From: Antedon bifida
Taxonomy: Eukaryota > Echinodermata > Crinoidea > Comatulida > Antedonidae
Assembly (NCBI GenBank): GCA_963402885.1
Contig: OY727102.1
Coordinates: 15,190,001 to 15,254,000, forward strand
Length of the DNA: 64,000 nt
Direction of reading: 5' to 3'
Shown in pieces: positions 44,701 to 56,750 of the stretch (within the stretch, counting starts at the first letter, position 1; every line of letters starts with the position of its first letter). Under the pieces are notes generated by a model. The model saw only the letters and a program-made list of their open reading frames with translations, ran no database searches and was not told the DNA's origin. Made by a program: the position numbers and the translations under genes.

Positions 44701-47700
44701 AGTCTGTTTTTTAGAATTTTTAATAATCATAATTTGGGATCTGTAATTAGTAAAACTCATTGATAGGCTTTGTTTTTTTAAATCTAGGCTCAAAGCATGT
44801 GTCTGCTGCCATTGCATTTACGTTAGCACTTTTCTCACATCTTTTAAACCATGTGAATATGAGAATCCAGGGGGCGCTGTATGATGTACAACATCCTAGT
44901 TCACCTAGTGCTTATGACAGTAATATACACATTTCAGGTAACTATTTGTTTGTAATAAGTAAAAATTTCCATAGGCTTGGTGGAAATTCACTTTTAATAA
45001 AATGTTTGTACACATGTCTAATAACGTAAGTAAGAGTTAAAGTAAAACATAGACTTAAACTTAAGCTTATTTTGTTTTGTTGATAGTGACTTCTGATGTG
45101 TCTATTCGGTAGTAACTTTTTTTATAGTATTATTAAAAAAATTGCATTTTCTTAATATGAAATCATATGGGATGAAACTAACACAAATAAATGTTAATTA
45201 ATTCCAAAATGTTCATTTTTTAAAAATCGATTTTGAGCTTTGATTTTGAATCAATTCAGTTCATTACAATTGTTTAACATATTTATGTATTGGAATGATG
45301 TGAGTTGCTAAAATAATGAATGTAGGTGTAATTTTATGCATTTTTGAAATTCATATTTTTAGATGCAACTGATGAGGATGATGAGGATGATGAAATTGTG
45401 AAGTCTGGACCTGCAAGTCCAACCAATACATTAACTCCATCACAAAGCCAAGACGGTAGCCCAACTAAAACCATCCCTAGAGATGGCAAAAAACAAGTCA
45501 GTAAGTCCTTACGTAGACGCCGTGCACGATCCATGCAATCAAACAAACCATCAAGTGACCAATATGATCTCAGCGAGGGAGAGCTCAGTATCAGCAGTCA
45601 ATCAGATTTCAGTACTTCGGATGGCGATGTAGCAAGTGAGGGAGCTCCATTTTCATCTGGTTCTGATAGTGATTTCCTGATGGACAGTCAAGATTTTGAG
45701 ATATCTAAATCAAAGGAAAATAAGAGCCCTGATGTGAAGATGACCTCTCAGATTTCTGTGGAGCAGATGCCTGCAGGTGCTAGAGGGAGTCCTGCCACTA
45801 TTGCACAGAACCTCAAAGATCTGTCATCGCAGCTTTTCTCTCAGAATCCAAGCACTAGCTTCTTAAAACGCAACATCCGTCTTGCTCCATCCTTTGAAGC
45901 TTATGAGAATGACAGGTCAGAGGTCGAAGGTAAAAGTGAACCAGTAGATGTCAAGGAAGATGATCCTAAAGAGAAACCTGTGAATGAAGGTCTGTTTAAA
46001 CTAAAAGATTTGAAATTTGAGAATAACATCTTTTAGGTGGTATGAACTTGTTTAGGTCATTTCTCAACTGTTTTACATTGAAACCTCCAGCCACAGTACC
46101 ACATGTTCAGTAGTTATTATTTGTTAGTTCTGATATTTGTTCCTTTTTTTCAACAAATCCACTCTCAGGTCTCTTTAAACAGTAGTAGTTAATACAATCC
46201 TTACATTTTTCACCGTTCGAATGAATGTGTGTTTTTACTGTTAGATAAAGAAGATGCTGTCCAGAAATTGATATCTGTATTAGCAAATGAGGAGTTGTTA
46301 CCAATTGTAAAGCTGTTTTGTGATTGGCTGAGAGGACATTCAGATATTATTACCACAACTGCTCAGGTAAATATTTGTTTTATATCATGTTTGTGGTAAA
46401 ATTGACATATAGATATAATATAATGTATGAGGACCACTACTCTGTATAAACTGAAGCATAATCATCCTTTTTGATGATCATGATCTTTACTTCCTGTAGT
46501 GTCCTACACGCTATATGCAACCATCACCATCATAAACTAACATAACATCATCTATGAAACATTACTCTAAAGAAAATTGCTATATATTGTTTCTTATTTC
46601 TTGTCCTCTTCTTTCCTGGCTATTTTCAAAGATTTTGAGACCATGGTTAAAGTTTTTTTAATTTATTTTTTCAAATTAGAGTTCGCATACATTGTGGGCT
46701 CGCTTGGCACTTCTTCTTAACCAGCTTCCTCGAGAGAAACAAATCTGTGAACCAGGTATGTTCATTTATCTTACCTTTTATTTCCACAATTTATAACTAT
46801 AGAGTGATAGATGATTGGTTAGGGTGGATAAAGCTAGTGACAAACATATGATAATTATTTATCCTATGACAGGACATGTGATAACAGGCATCATAGATTA
46901 TTATCTTGAAATGCGTTCATCATTATTGATTCTCTTGTTACAGTAATAAGTGATGATGCATGAAAACCAGATAAAAAAGACAACTGTTTTTGTATGATTT
47001 ACATATTGTTATCTTTAGATCTTAAGTGGTTTATTGATAGGCGATTGAGGTCAGGCAGCCATGTAATAGAATCAGCCTGTATCACAGGTGTACATATGTC
47101 AGGTGTTTGTTGATGCATAGAGAAAATAGACAATGTCATTTGCATACATTATGCAGAAGTAGTAAGGTGTATCTGCAGTTATTTTAGATGGAATATGGTC
47201 GTTATTTACTAGTAGAATTAGTATGTGTATAGATTGGTATATAGATTGTACATCATGTTTGTGTATTATCTCTACATACAAGTTTAACAACCCCAGTGTG
47301 TGACAGTGATTGCATATGAATACATAGAAGAACAAAGGGTAGACATGTAGTTAATACAATGTCCTAATATCAACAATAGTTTTCTTTTTTTTCTCGCTGA
47401 TCCCCTCATGAACACATGATGTTTTGTCTGAACATCCTTTTTTCAGTGACTTATTCTGTTTATATAGTTACATTAGTATGAATGCCAGATCAATGACCTG
47501 TATTCGAAGACATTTTTATACTAAATATTATGTTAGTAGTACTCTTGCATGTAAACTCAATTCACACGTACAACACAAATGTAACAAAATGTAGGAATTG
47601 ATGTATATCTTCTGAATATCTCTAACCTATTTAAAATGCTTTCACATGTTAGTTTGTCACAGAAAAGTTATATATGAGCATTGAGCAGATACCACAGTGT

Positions 47701-50700
47701 TGCATCGATGTATAATCTGTGAGACCTCACTGAAGACGCCTGTAAAGATTACCCACTTATTCCAACATTTTTGTATTTGTGAATCGAGTATCAAGACCAA
47801 CATTATTAATAATTCCAGAGTATTATTTCAAAATAGTTAGATTTTTGTGCATGATGTGAAGTACTTTATAAACAAATTTAACCAAATTTTTGATTATAGT
47901 ACATGGCTAAAAGGGTCATTTAATTGGAGTATGTATGTTTGAGGTTATTGTCAGCTATCCTCAACTTCCATCATAATTTAGATGAGACATCTAAAGGAAG
48001 TCTAGAATTAATCTAATTATTTTGGATCACTGTATAATTTCCATAAATCACATCGTATAACAACCTATCAAGTTTCAACTAGTTCATCTGACCTCGCTTG
48101 ACCTTCTTTTGTCTTAAGGAAACAATACGGGTTCTAATGACTAAATATAAATCACAATTTCCTCAGGCCGACTGTGGTAGGATCAAAGCAGGCTGTTTTA
48201 ATTTGTGGATTCCTTGTAACCTCTGTTGTCCCCATAGTAAGCTCAGCCTAAGCCTGCGGTATTAACTGTAAACATTTGTGTTCCAAGCTGATTTCGGTTT
48301 TGTTCAGTTCATTAAAATCGATAACAAGTTTTTGTGCCAACTTTGTGGCAAGCAAGTAATAGATAGAAAACTAAATTGAGCTCTCTCTCTCTCCCCTATG
48401 TTCTGGGAAATTTAAAACAATGTTTTCATAGAAATTATGGTTAATTGTGTCACTAGGCTTCCATACCTACTAAAGTTGTTAAATATTATCTTAAAATACT
48501 AATTTTAGAGAGCGATATCGTTTAATGATATTAGGTATATCGGTGATATGATGATATTATCAGTTCGAGATCTGTCTTTGTCATATTGCTTGTATCCTAG
48601 GCAAGATACTTTTTTCTCCTTCAGATGTGATGTACAGCAACTGGTACCGTGTGTATTAATTTATTAATACGCTATTCAATGTTCTCTCTCATGGTAGGTG
48701 TTGTATTGTGGTTGACGTGTGACCATAGATGATGTAATAAGAATCAGTTTATGATTATCAATACTGTACATTCATTTTTTAAATTATTTTAATATCCAGA
48801 ACAAACCAATTATTATAATAAGCACCTCAGGAAAGTCTATGACTAACGTATTATTTGTGTGTAGTTAATAAAAGATGGCTTGTCAACAAGTTAAAGTCAT
48901 ACTTTCTTAACACAATTATTTGGCCATCAATAATGTTTCTAGGCTAGGCAGTACATCCTGTGTGAAAATATCTATCAACTATGAATTCATAATGTATGCT
49001 CCTCTGCATCTCATGCTCTTTTTAAAACTGATTTGGCTTTGGTATAAAGCTCTGTCTATACTATCAAACTAGTTTGACAAAAAAAGTGTGATGTGCTCAA
49101 ATATGGTAGTGATGTGCCCAAATATGGTAGTGATATTAAATCATCACCATATATGGGCACATCACATTTTTTTTCACATAAAGTTTGATAGTTTCATCAG
49201 TTTGCATAAGGCAAGATCTTAACATATTTGATTTAAATGAACTTCTATTTAGTTAGCTCCTCTTGGCCAATCAATCTAGAGTGCTTTAGATTTGTACATA
49301 ATTGAATTGTAGTGCCGGAGGACATTTTCCAGGTTAAAAAATTGATTAATTAAGTCACTGTCTTTTAATTGGAAGAATGTGGATAACCACAGAGGTTGTG
49401 TTTACGAAATGTTTAAGCATCCGGAACATGCTAGCGGGACAAAAGAACCGGAATATCCTCAAATTTAATCAACAGTTGCACAAAAACTGAACGGCACCAG
49501 AATTTGAATTTGTGCGCGAAAGTTGCATGATTTGCATAGAATTCTCATAAACCCTTTGTTTTATATCTGAGTCCCAAAAAACAGGTGTGTACCTTTGCCG
49601 GGTCAATTTCGACTTCCAAAGCTGCTAAATTCAGACGAATAGTCATTAAAATATAGTTATAATGATTAATTACTGTATTATCCGGGGATGTTCGGGGACA
49701 TTTTTAAGCGCACTCTGATACAATTTTCCATGATGACATCTTATGAATGTGAGTCAATTATGTTACTTTATGTCTGCCTGCAAAATTCCTTAAACCTAAA
49801 TTTGATTTGAAATAGAAAATATGCAAGAGAGAAAAATGTAACTGAGACTCCACATTCTGCTTGATATTGCACCCCTAGGGGCTTTTATGGTATGTTCAGG
49901 TACAGTAACGTACATATCATTTCACTCTTAAAGTAGAACAGCACTAGTTCTTAAGTATAATAACAAAATTGCTATTCTGAATAATTAATAGGTTTGTTTA
50001 CACCTATGTTGTAAAAATAGCACTTGATTTATAACATTCAGAAAGACATTCTGAAATGTCTTCTGTAAGAAATCCAATGCAAATGTAGAAAATGTATTCG
50101 TCAAATGTATAAATTATGTTTGAGAAAGCAGGAAACTGATTTCTCATAAATGTCTTAAAAGACATTCCAATATAAATTGATTTGTGGCAGGATTGATACC
50201 TCATAGCTGACTGCATTGGGCTTTTAAGGCTTTCTACGTGACTGTTGGTGGTTCTAGTTTAAAATACATTGTGCTTTCAGTTGATACCTAGCATTAGTAG
50301 TTCATAAAGAGGATTTTTGTTTTAATTGGATGTGGAGTTCTATAGTACTACTATTTCAGTCAATAACATACCCACCCCTCCTGTTTGTGTGAATGTATTC
50401 CATTTGAAAATGATGTTTTGCTACTACAGCAGATATAGGGTTTTTCCCCCCATAAAATCAGCAAAAATCATTATGAGCTATTTTTAAAGTAGTTTGCCAT
50501 CACTTTTTATGCTGCTGATCTCTAGTTTGAAAAGGAAAACGGGATTTCAGCAAATAGTGGGGTTTGTTCGAATACCAGGCTACTTTGGATATTTTTTACT
50601 AAAAAAGAAGTGGTTTTCTTACAAAATTTCTTTTTTTTCAATAGCAAAATGATGTTATGTTACTTAGGTACTAGGGGGCACATGTTGACAACCCAGCTTT

Positions 50701-53700
50701 GATTATTTCATAATTCCTTCTTTTGATTTGGTTTTATAGTAAACTGGGTGTAACCAACTTTTTATGTAGATTGCCAACAGTTGTCTACACAGCTTACACC
50801 ACCTCACCTGTTGTAACATTCTCAAACATCATCTGTTAATTTTCCTGTCTATGTCAATAAAAGGTGAAAATTCGGATGCGTTTTGTGACGGATAAATAAT
50901 TTCTGTTTGCAGTCTGTGGTGTTTAAAAAATGTATTAAAATATACAACTGGCGGTATGTCATATTTGTACAAAAAACATAAAAATAAAGCAGCTTATTAA
51001 ACTCTACATTCCGTGAATGGCAATGAACATTCCATGAAAGGCAACGGAACAAAAGATGGCACCAGGCATCTTCTTGAGAATGTGCTTAAACGTTTTTCTT
51101 TAAATTTTAATAAACATTCCCATGTCCATTTCCTAATTTGAAATGATGTGTACTGCCCTCTGTTGGTTTTGAATGTTTTTCTCATTTATTGTTAAACATT
51201 TTTCCCTTACTGCAGATATTTGCATTTACTACTGATTTTTGAATCACATAATGCCATTCAGTATTAGTTTTAATGCATGGGAATTGTCTGCAACACAAGG
51301 CTGGTGACTTTTTTGTTTTAAAAAACCAGCCTACAGTGTGCTGCCTATACTCAACAATCAAAATCCAAGCCTGCTTTTTTAAAACGATATAGCCTCTTAC
51401 CTAGCATTGAACATGTGATTTAATCTGCAGATAAATTGAATAAAAGTTTACTTTAGAATAATAATGAATGTTTTGTATTCGTTGAATAGGCAGAATATTT
51501 TAATTCATTGAAAGCCTGAATAACCTATTTAGCCCATAAAATATAGTTCCTATTCAACTCACAAACATTCATTATTTGTATGCTACTGTATGTTTATTTA
51601 TGTACTGAGGACTGTATGAAGGATCATCTATCATCACATTTATTTAGGTTTCAATGAAATACATTTAAGTCATAAATCAAACCTTCTGGCATTGCAAAGT
51701 TTATATAACATTAGGTCAACTAAAAAGTGCTAGTTTCAGGTTCTGAATTTCAAATGAGAAGCTTTAGACAGACTGAATGGAGGATATTTATTTCACAGTG
51801 TTCAATAGTATAGTATTTTGGCTGACGTCTGTAGCGAACGACAATGTCAATTAGTCTAACATTCATTTGAAATAATGGATGAAATTAAGCCAGACTGTTT
51901 AAGACTGTTTAAAGCACCTGGGTTGATTGATCAAGGGCTTCTCTCTCCAGTGCCCACCTTAACCAGAGGAGAGGCATGAGCCAATACGTCTGAGGCAGAT
52001 TCTAGATGCATGGGCTGCCATAATTTCAAATGCCTAATGGGACCCCAGCTCTATATACAACACCCAACATTCCCAGATGATCTCCCATTCAAGCTCTAAT
52101 GTGACAAGAACCAATAGAAGTAATAATGCAAAAACAACCATTCTACATATTGAAAATCTTTATTTAATTAAACATGCTTTTATTATGAGAAGATTGATAC
52201 CCATTGAGAGATTTATTTGTACAAATACAGTAGATTTATTTTTTGAAAAAATAGCTAATTATAACAGTTAAAAATATCATGTGGCTTTATTTAACATTTT
52301 GTTGAACCGATCTTTAATTAAATGTAAAGCCTGAGCCTACATCTTGTGTTATTTCAATACAACATGCAAATGTTATAAACTGCAGAAATGCTTTAAAATA
52401 TCAATATATCATGGATAAATTGACATAAATTTACAAGTATTCAAACTCAAATTTATCACAAGTTAATTTCCGTTTTGAATAAACTCATCATTATACACTA
52501 TTTTTTAAGGTAAATTAAGCATATCAAAATTAATTTTTAGCATGGAGTATTAATATACCTAATCTAGGGCTAAATTGAGGTAACAAGTTAACTGTAGAGG
52601 CATAGGCCTATAACAGGTAAATTTTTTTTAAAAAGAAAACAACTATTTGAAAAATGTTATCTATTATCAAACTTATAAATTTGGTTTCTCTTTAACATTT
52701 AACCTTCCTTTTGAATGTTGCAGTCACGTCAGTGTGGAAGGTGGATAAGAATATCTAGGTAAATAACAAGCTTAAAAACATCCTCCCATGTCCTGCTGCC
52801 CCAGGTTGACTTTTATATGCCAGCCCTGTCGCTCAGTTGGGCAGTCAATCAAAAATAGTTGGGCAGCAGAGCTTGGCCAATATACCACTGTTCTCTAAGG
52901 ACATTTCATTACTGTCTGAGAAGATTGTGTCACATTTTGGCGTTGTTTTGATGTCTGAAAAATGTCAACTGTATTATTTTATAAGTGAAATATATGAGTA
53001 CTAAAACTGTAAGGAAAAATGTTGATTTAATTAAATTTAACTTGATAAATTTGGACAGTTTTGTATAGCTAAATCATGTCATGTCATACAGGGTTGTTGA
53101 GTAACAGAAATACTTTTTTTATTAATGTTTCAGATTGGTCAGTCATTCTTTTCCCTTTTATTGTCTGTTCCCTTTTATTGTCTGTTCTATTAGAATAGAA
53201 AAGTTTTCCAACAAATTTGGCCGTTGGGAGCTCTCATGGCGTATACTACCTACAGATCATGGATATATCTTTAAACTTTTTAAGCATTTATCAAAAACAT
53301 AATCTGTTTTACTCTTTCAGATACCTGCAGGGCACCTGTTGAAACAATCATTAATGAAGCTAACCAGAATGTGCAATGGCATCAGGAACTACCAATCACA
53401 GAAGACATCATGGTCTGGAAGATTCCACCACTAAGAGACGTTCAGAAGTGGATGAAGTTTGACCTCTGTCACCAGCTCTGTCTCTCATGCCATGAGGAGG
53501 TAAAACTGGAATCAAAATATGTTTTCCACCTCACAATTGCAAACTCTCTTTATACCTGTCTACTGAATTGAAGACAACTGTCACATAGAAAACAACAAAC
53601 AAAACAAGATACATAAATTACATAAAAGGAGTGGGGAAGTTGTTGGAAAAACCTTTAACTCCTGTGTTTGTAATGTAAGGTGAAAATGATATAACCAACT

Positions 53701-53921
53701 TTCCTCATTCAATTATTAAAATTATATTACTTAATATTCAGGTATTGATTCGTGTTGCATGTCTTCGTCAATTTGGACACTCCCTCAGCAAGGTCCGCGG
53801 TTTCACGTTCACGTATGACAGCAAGAACATGGTATTCTTAGCTCCATCACAAGGTGAAGGTGGAGAAGTCGGGCAAGTAACAAGTGACTCCATGGACAGA
53901 ATCCAAGCACAGAAGAAGATG
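38715..53921 (+). CDS. SMG5: SMG5, nonsense-mediated mRNA decay factor (5' part)
   Basis: Fourteen exons: 38715-38788, 40784-40882, 41130-41253, 41769-41931, 42115-42207, 42392-42560, 43371-43496, 43865-44142, 44788-44937, 45363-45989 (or -45929), 46245-46366, 46680-46755, 53321-53499, 53742-53921. All have GT/AG borders and compatible phases, giving about 820 residues. SMG5 pairs with SMG7, binds phosphorylated UPF1 and promotes UPF1 dephosphorylation and mRNA decay in the cytoplasm. Residues 1-180: the 14-3-3-like EST1 N-terminal domain (SFGRKAEEFLWWKVYYDVI, GSSLECAYRTHLISAIGFYH, ACHRCLIYLGDLARYHQDF). To about 425: the helical EST1 domain (GMPHNQLGTLA, KDIKHLLIKFLRLQDLLQPE, SAAIAFTLALFSHLLNHVN). 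From 426: an acidic Ser-rich linker (DEDDEDDE, YDLSEGELS), the conserved IRLAPSFEAY, and a C-terminal helical region (ELLPIVKLFCDWLRGH, VACLRQFGH). The PIN-like domain lies beyond the window. The start ATG has A at -3 and G at +4. Confidence 0.95.
38803..38950. repeat. TAGGCCTA palindromic array, left part
   Basis: Overlapping TAGGCCTAGGCCTAG units in SMG5 intron 1, interrupted by the MITE at 38964-39577 and resuming at 39586. Confidence 0.8.
38964..39577. mobile_element. hAT-like MITE with iterated terminal repeats
   Basis: A 614 bp element flanked by the perfect 8 bp duplication CCCAGTAG (38956-38963 and 39578-39585). The ends are inverted: GGTTCAGGGACGATTCGGCC on the left and GGCCGAATCGTCCCGTTACC on the right. 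The terminal regions are built of tandem 15-17 bp units of (G)GGACGATTCGGCCC, about four on the left and seven on the right. An 8 bp duplication suits the hAT superfamily. There is no transposase. It lies in SMG5 intron 1. Confidence 0.9.
39586..39925. repeat. TAGGCCTA palindromic array, right part
   Basis: Continuation of the array at 38803-38950, with many TAGGCCTAG and CTAGCCTAG units and some unrelated interruptions. Confidence 0.75.
41565..41711. mobile_element. TTAA-flanked MITE, copy 1
   Basis: Bounded by TTAA on both sides (41565-41568 and 41708-41711). The inverted ends are GCTCTGCCTACACTATCAAA and TTTGATAGTGTAGACAGAGC. The interior has paired CCAAATATGG / CCATATATGG. The TTAA target suits a piggyBac-related element. 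It lies in SMG5 intron 3. Confidence 0.9.
42580..43110. other. SMG5 intron 6, less AT-rich segment
   Basis: The part at 42600-42950 is richer in GC and contains GCGCTAGCGC and TAGGCCTA. It looks like an old repeat, but I found no partner copy or gene in the window. Confidence 0.3.
44153..44240 (+). repeat. tRNA-like SINE head
   Basis: TTAGCTTAGTGGTTAAGATG (A-box-like), then TGGGTTCAAATCC (B-box-like) about 36 bp later, in intron 8 of SMG5 just past the donor. The acceptor-stem ends do not pair, so it is a SINE relic. Confidence 0.65.
48575..48680 (+). repeat. SINE body fragment
   Basis: CATATTGCTTGTATCCTAGG and CAAGATACTTTTT match the body of the SINE at 61146-61455 (GCTTGTATCCTTAGGCAAGA). 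The tRNA-like head is absent. Confidence 0.6.
49045..49193. mobile_element. TTAA-type MITE, copy 2 (3' end lost)
   Basis: The left end AAAGCTCTGTCTATACTATC and the interior ATATGGTAGTGAT (twice) and ATATATGGGCACATCACATT match copy 1. The right end stops at AAGTTTGATAGTTT, so the last ~12 bp and the TTAA are missing. Confidence 0.85.
51909..52113 (-). repeat. 5S rRNA-derived SINE, copy 1
   Basis: Shares TTAAAGCACCT, GGGCTTCTCT, GCCAATACGTCTGAGGCAGA, GGGCTGCCATAA and AAATGCCTAATGGGACCCCA with the copy at 60879-61137. The 5S-like head is reduced to CCCAGATGATCTCCCATTCA and AAGCTCTAATGTGACAAGAA, with an internal deletion. Confidence 0.8.
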
Positions 53922-54901
53922 GTAAGTGAAGCAATGAAGCATTTTTATTTATTTCTGATTCTCAGAATTATCATAATTTGAAACTATTGTTTGAAACATA
54001 CCCTAACTGGTAGAATCAAAACAGAAAGATTGAAAGGTAGGTAGAAATTGTTTTTGAAAATGTCCAAGCTTTAGTTTCATTGCTGTATTGATATACAATC
54101 AATTCTCACAATACCCGACACCCCTGGGCTGGCCTAATACAGTATGTCTAGTTTTCAAGAAATTATGGTATTTTGAATTTGGATAACATATATAAATTAT
54201 TTTCCAATCATAATTATGCCTTCATCATCATGGGACGATTTTATTATAAAATTACACTTGGTAAAGTTGGTTTTAGCATTGCGATTTAAAAACACAGCAT
54301 TTGGCAATTGTTTCAGAAACTATCGCTGAATAATTGCACAGGTTCACCCCACTTTTTAATAACCTATGTACTTTCAGTAAACATGTAAGCTTACAAAACT
54401 TTATCTGTTGACACATAAACATACTCAACTACCGAACCCTGGTAAAATATTTATTCAGATATTAACTGTGTTTTCAAAATGATATTGATTCATAACAAGT
54501 TAAAAGGTCGATGTTTTTGCTGTGATTGTTTGGTTATTACAAAATAGGTATTATTAAACAAACAAGTTAACCTGGATTATAGGATACCAAAGATAATAAT
54601 ATTAAGTACATAGACAGCTTTTATGTAATAGTAAGGTGGTAGACCTGCTGAATTGTAGACGATTTTCTTTTTAAATGTTAAGTTTCATTGCGCGCATGCA
54701 GGGACGTTGGAGCATCTCTTTACTCAATTTCTTGATACACTTTGGAAGATTGTAGGTTTATGTGACGACACAATACATGCTGCTCCGTGGTCACACTGAG
54801 TAGTCGCATATTGAAACTGTCCTATTCTGTTCATAGCACAAGCGTTGCATGGTCAATCTGCCGAGTTTGAAAATATGATTTGATTAATAATTTATTTATT
54901 C

Positions 54902-55082
54902 TTAAGCTCTGTCTACACTCCTATTGAATTTTATGTGACAAAAAAATGTGATGTACCCATATATGGACATGATCACTACCATATTTGGGCATAATACTAC
55001 CATATTTGGGCATAATACTACCATATTTGGGCACATCACATTTTTTCTGTCAAACTAGTTTGATAGTGTAGACAAGGCTTTA
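54902..55082. mobile_element. TTAA-type MITE, copy 3
   Basis: It starts TTAAGCTCTGTCTACACT and ends AGTTTGATAGTGTAGACAAG followed by GCTTTA. A short internal unit, ACTACCATATTTGGGCATAA, is repeated about three times. It lies in SMG5 intron 14. Confidence 0.85.
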
Positions 55083-56244
55083 TGTAGCGCATCTCATTTC
55101 ACTGTACATTACACAATTTCAGATCACAACAAATATACAAAGACTTTAAAAATAGAAAGCCCTGTACAATTGATGAAAAAGTTAAAATGTGAAAAATACA
55201 AAACTAAAACATCATTATATGTCGGTCAAACTAAACCATGAGATCCATCGAAAACTAAACAATTAACAACATCTGGTAGGCTTATATGACAAACAACGAG
55301 AATAAAGTATACACTTATTTGTCTGTGAATAGTACAACAGTATAAATAAGGCCATAAAAATCCTGTCTATACAAACAAATGTATGATATCATAGATTAAA
55401 ATGTAAACGATCATCAACAAATAAACAGTAATATATATAGCATTGTTAGCATTGTTGTGATGGTACAGCGTGTTTACCAATAAATATCATTAGATTTCAA
55501 CATGTTTGTTCTAACCTATATCAACAGTTTACTATGTACACTACTGAAAATGTCATTTATTGTGTAGTTCCAAACCGGTATTTGTATAGTGATTAATTGT
55601 TTGCCTTCTGTGTATACAGTCACTCAGCTTATTTACAATGTAAATATCACATGTTATAGACCAGAATTATAATTTCAAATGCATTCTGCTGATGATAAGC
55701 TTAATATTTGTATAAAAGATTGAACAGCAATGTTGATAAGATGTATTTGTATGGCGATAACATATTATATCATTAGTTATCAGTGTGAAGACTTTGAAGT
55801 TAATATAGCCCATCAGCAAATTAGGTCTAATTCAGTAAATCAGTAGCCATAAACATTATGAAAAAAGTTGTTCTGTTTTATAGGAGGAGTAATTCCTCCA
55901 TGTTATATTAATAGCAACAAACCCTGATGGATTATGTGGATAACATTAACAATGACAATCTTTTGGTAATTCAAATCTTTCCGTCTGACATTTGGACTTT
56001 GTACTTTCTATCATTGTTTCAAGTTGTTGGCTAGAATGACTCTCAGTTGCTATGTATGAAACGAGATTGGGGTTATAGAAAACTGTAACATGATCTGAGG
56101 CACAGTCTGTTAGTTATCTGTTGTCAACACAGTCTTTATACCACATGCCTTCCTCTTTTAAAAGTACACTCTAGTTTTCATGAAAATGACTAATGTGTCT
56201 ACTGTATTTTTTAATCTATCCCATTGAAAGCCGAAATACCTCTT
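55083..56244. other. SMG5 intron 14, nothing recognised
   Basis: AT-rich intronic sequence with no repeat family or exon that I can support. Confidence 0.4.
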
Positions 56245-56380
56245 TCCCTTTAACCTCCTTCCTCCCTTTCTCCCATCCTTTACTCTCCCCCTTTTCCTCC
56301 CTCCCCCTCCCCCTTTCCCTCCGTTCCCTCCTCATTCCCTCTCTTCTCCCTTTCTCTTCCCTCTCTCCTCCTTCCCTCTA
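56245..56380. repeat. Polypyrimidine (CT-rich) tract
   Basis: About 135 bp almost wholly C and T on the plus strand, made of CTCCCTTTC / CCCTCC units. An open frame across it is a composition artefact. Confidence 0.9.
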
Positions 56381-56429
56381 TAGTAATATTGTTAGTATTA
56401 TTATTATATTATTGGTAGTAATACCCCCA

Positions 56430-56750
56430 TCTAACTAGAAGCCGATCTGGGGAGACCATGGTGATCCATCCCGATCTTCAAATTGGGGATAATCAATTTC
56501 AATTTCTAGACCCCTGGAAGCATTCTACTACGCAGGTACTGAGCTACAGCAGAAGAGAAGCGCTTGTGGAGATTGTACGATGACGACAGCCTGGACTGGC
56601 CCCGATATCGCCACGTAACATGTCCAAAATTTACAAGGACTATGCCGTTCCATCCTGATCACAGACGCTTCGTCTCATAACCACTACGCTACAGCCGATC
56701 TGGGCCGATTTGGCCATCGTAGTACAATCGCTTTCTAGTAGGTGGGGGTA
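56430..56750 (-). repeat. Dispersed element with tRNA-like end
   Basis: The minus strand reads GGCTGTAGCGTAGTGGTTAT (A-box-like), followed by GTGATCAGGATGGAAC. CCGATCTGGG occurs near both ends (56441 and 56697). It is probably a SINE or composite repeat; the family is unknown. Confidence 0.45.

Larger units (their letters stand above)
46756..53320. other. SMG5: SMG5 intron 12 (6.6 kb)
   Basis: No exon is expected: the protein reads continuously from exon 12 to exon 13 against the family. It holds one TTAA-type MITE (49045-49193), a SINE fragment (48575-48680), a 5S-derived SINE (51909-52113) and otherwise unremarkable AT-rich sequence. Confidence 0.8.

Noticed and set aside
56193-56438. Leu/Pro/Ser-rich frame
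   Set aside because: Translation of a polypyrimidine tract.
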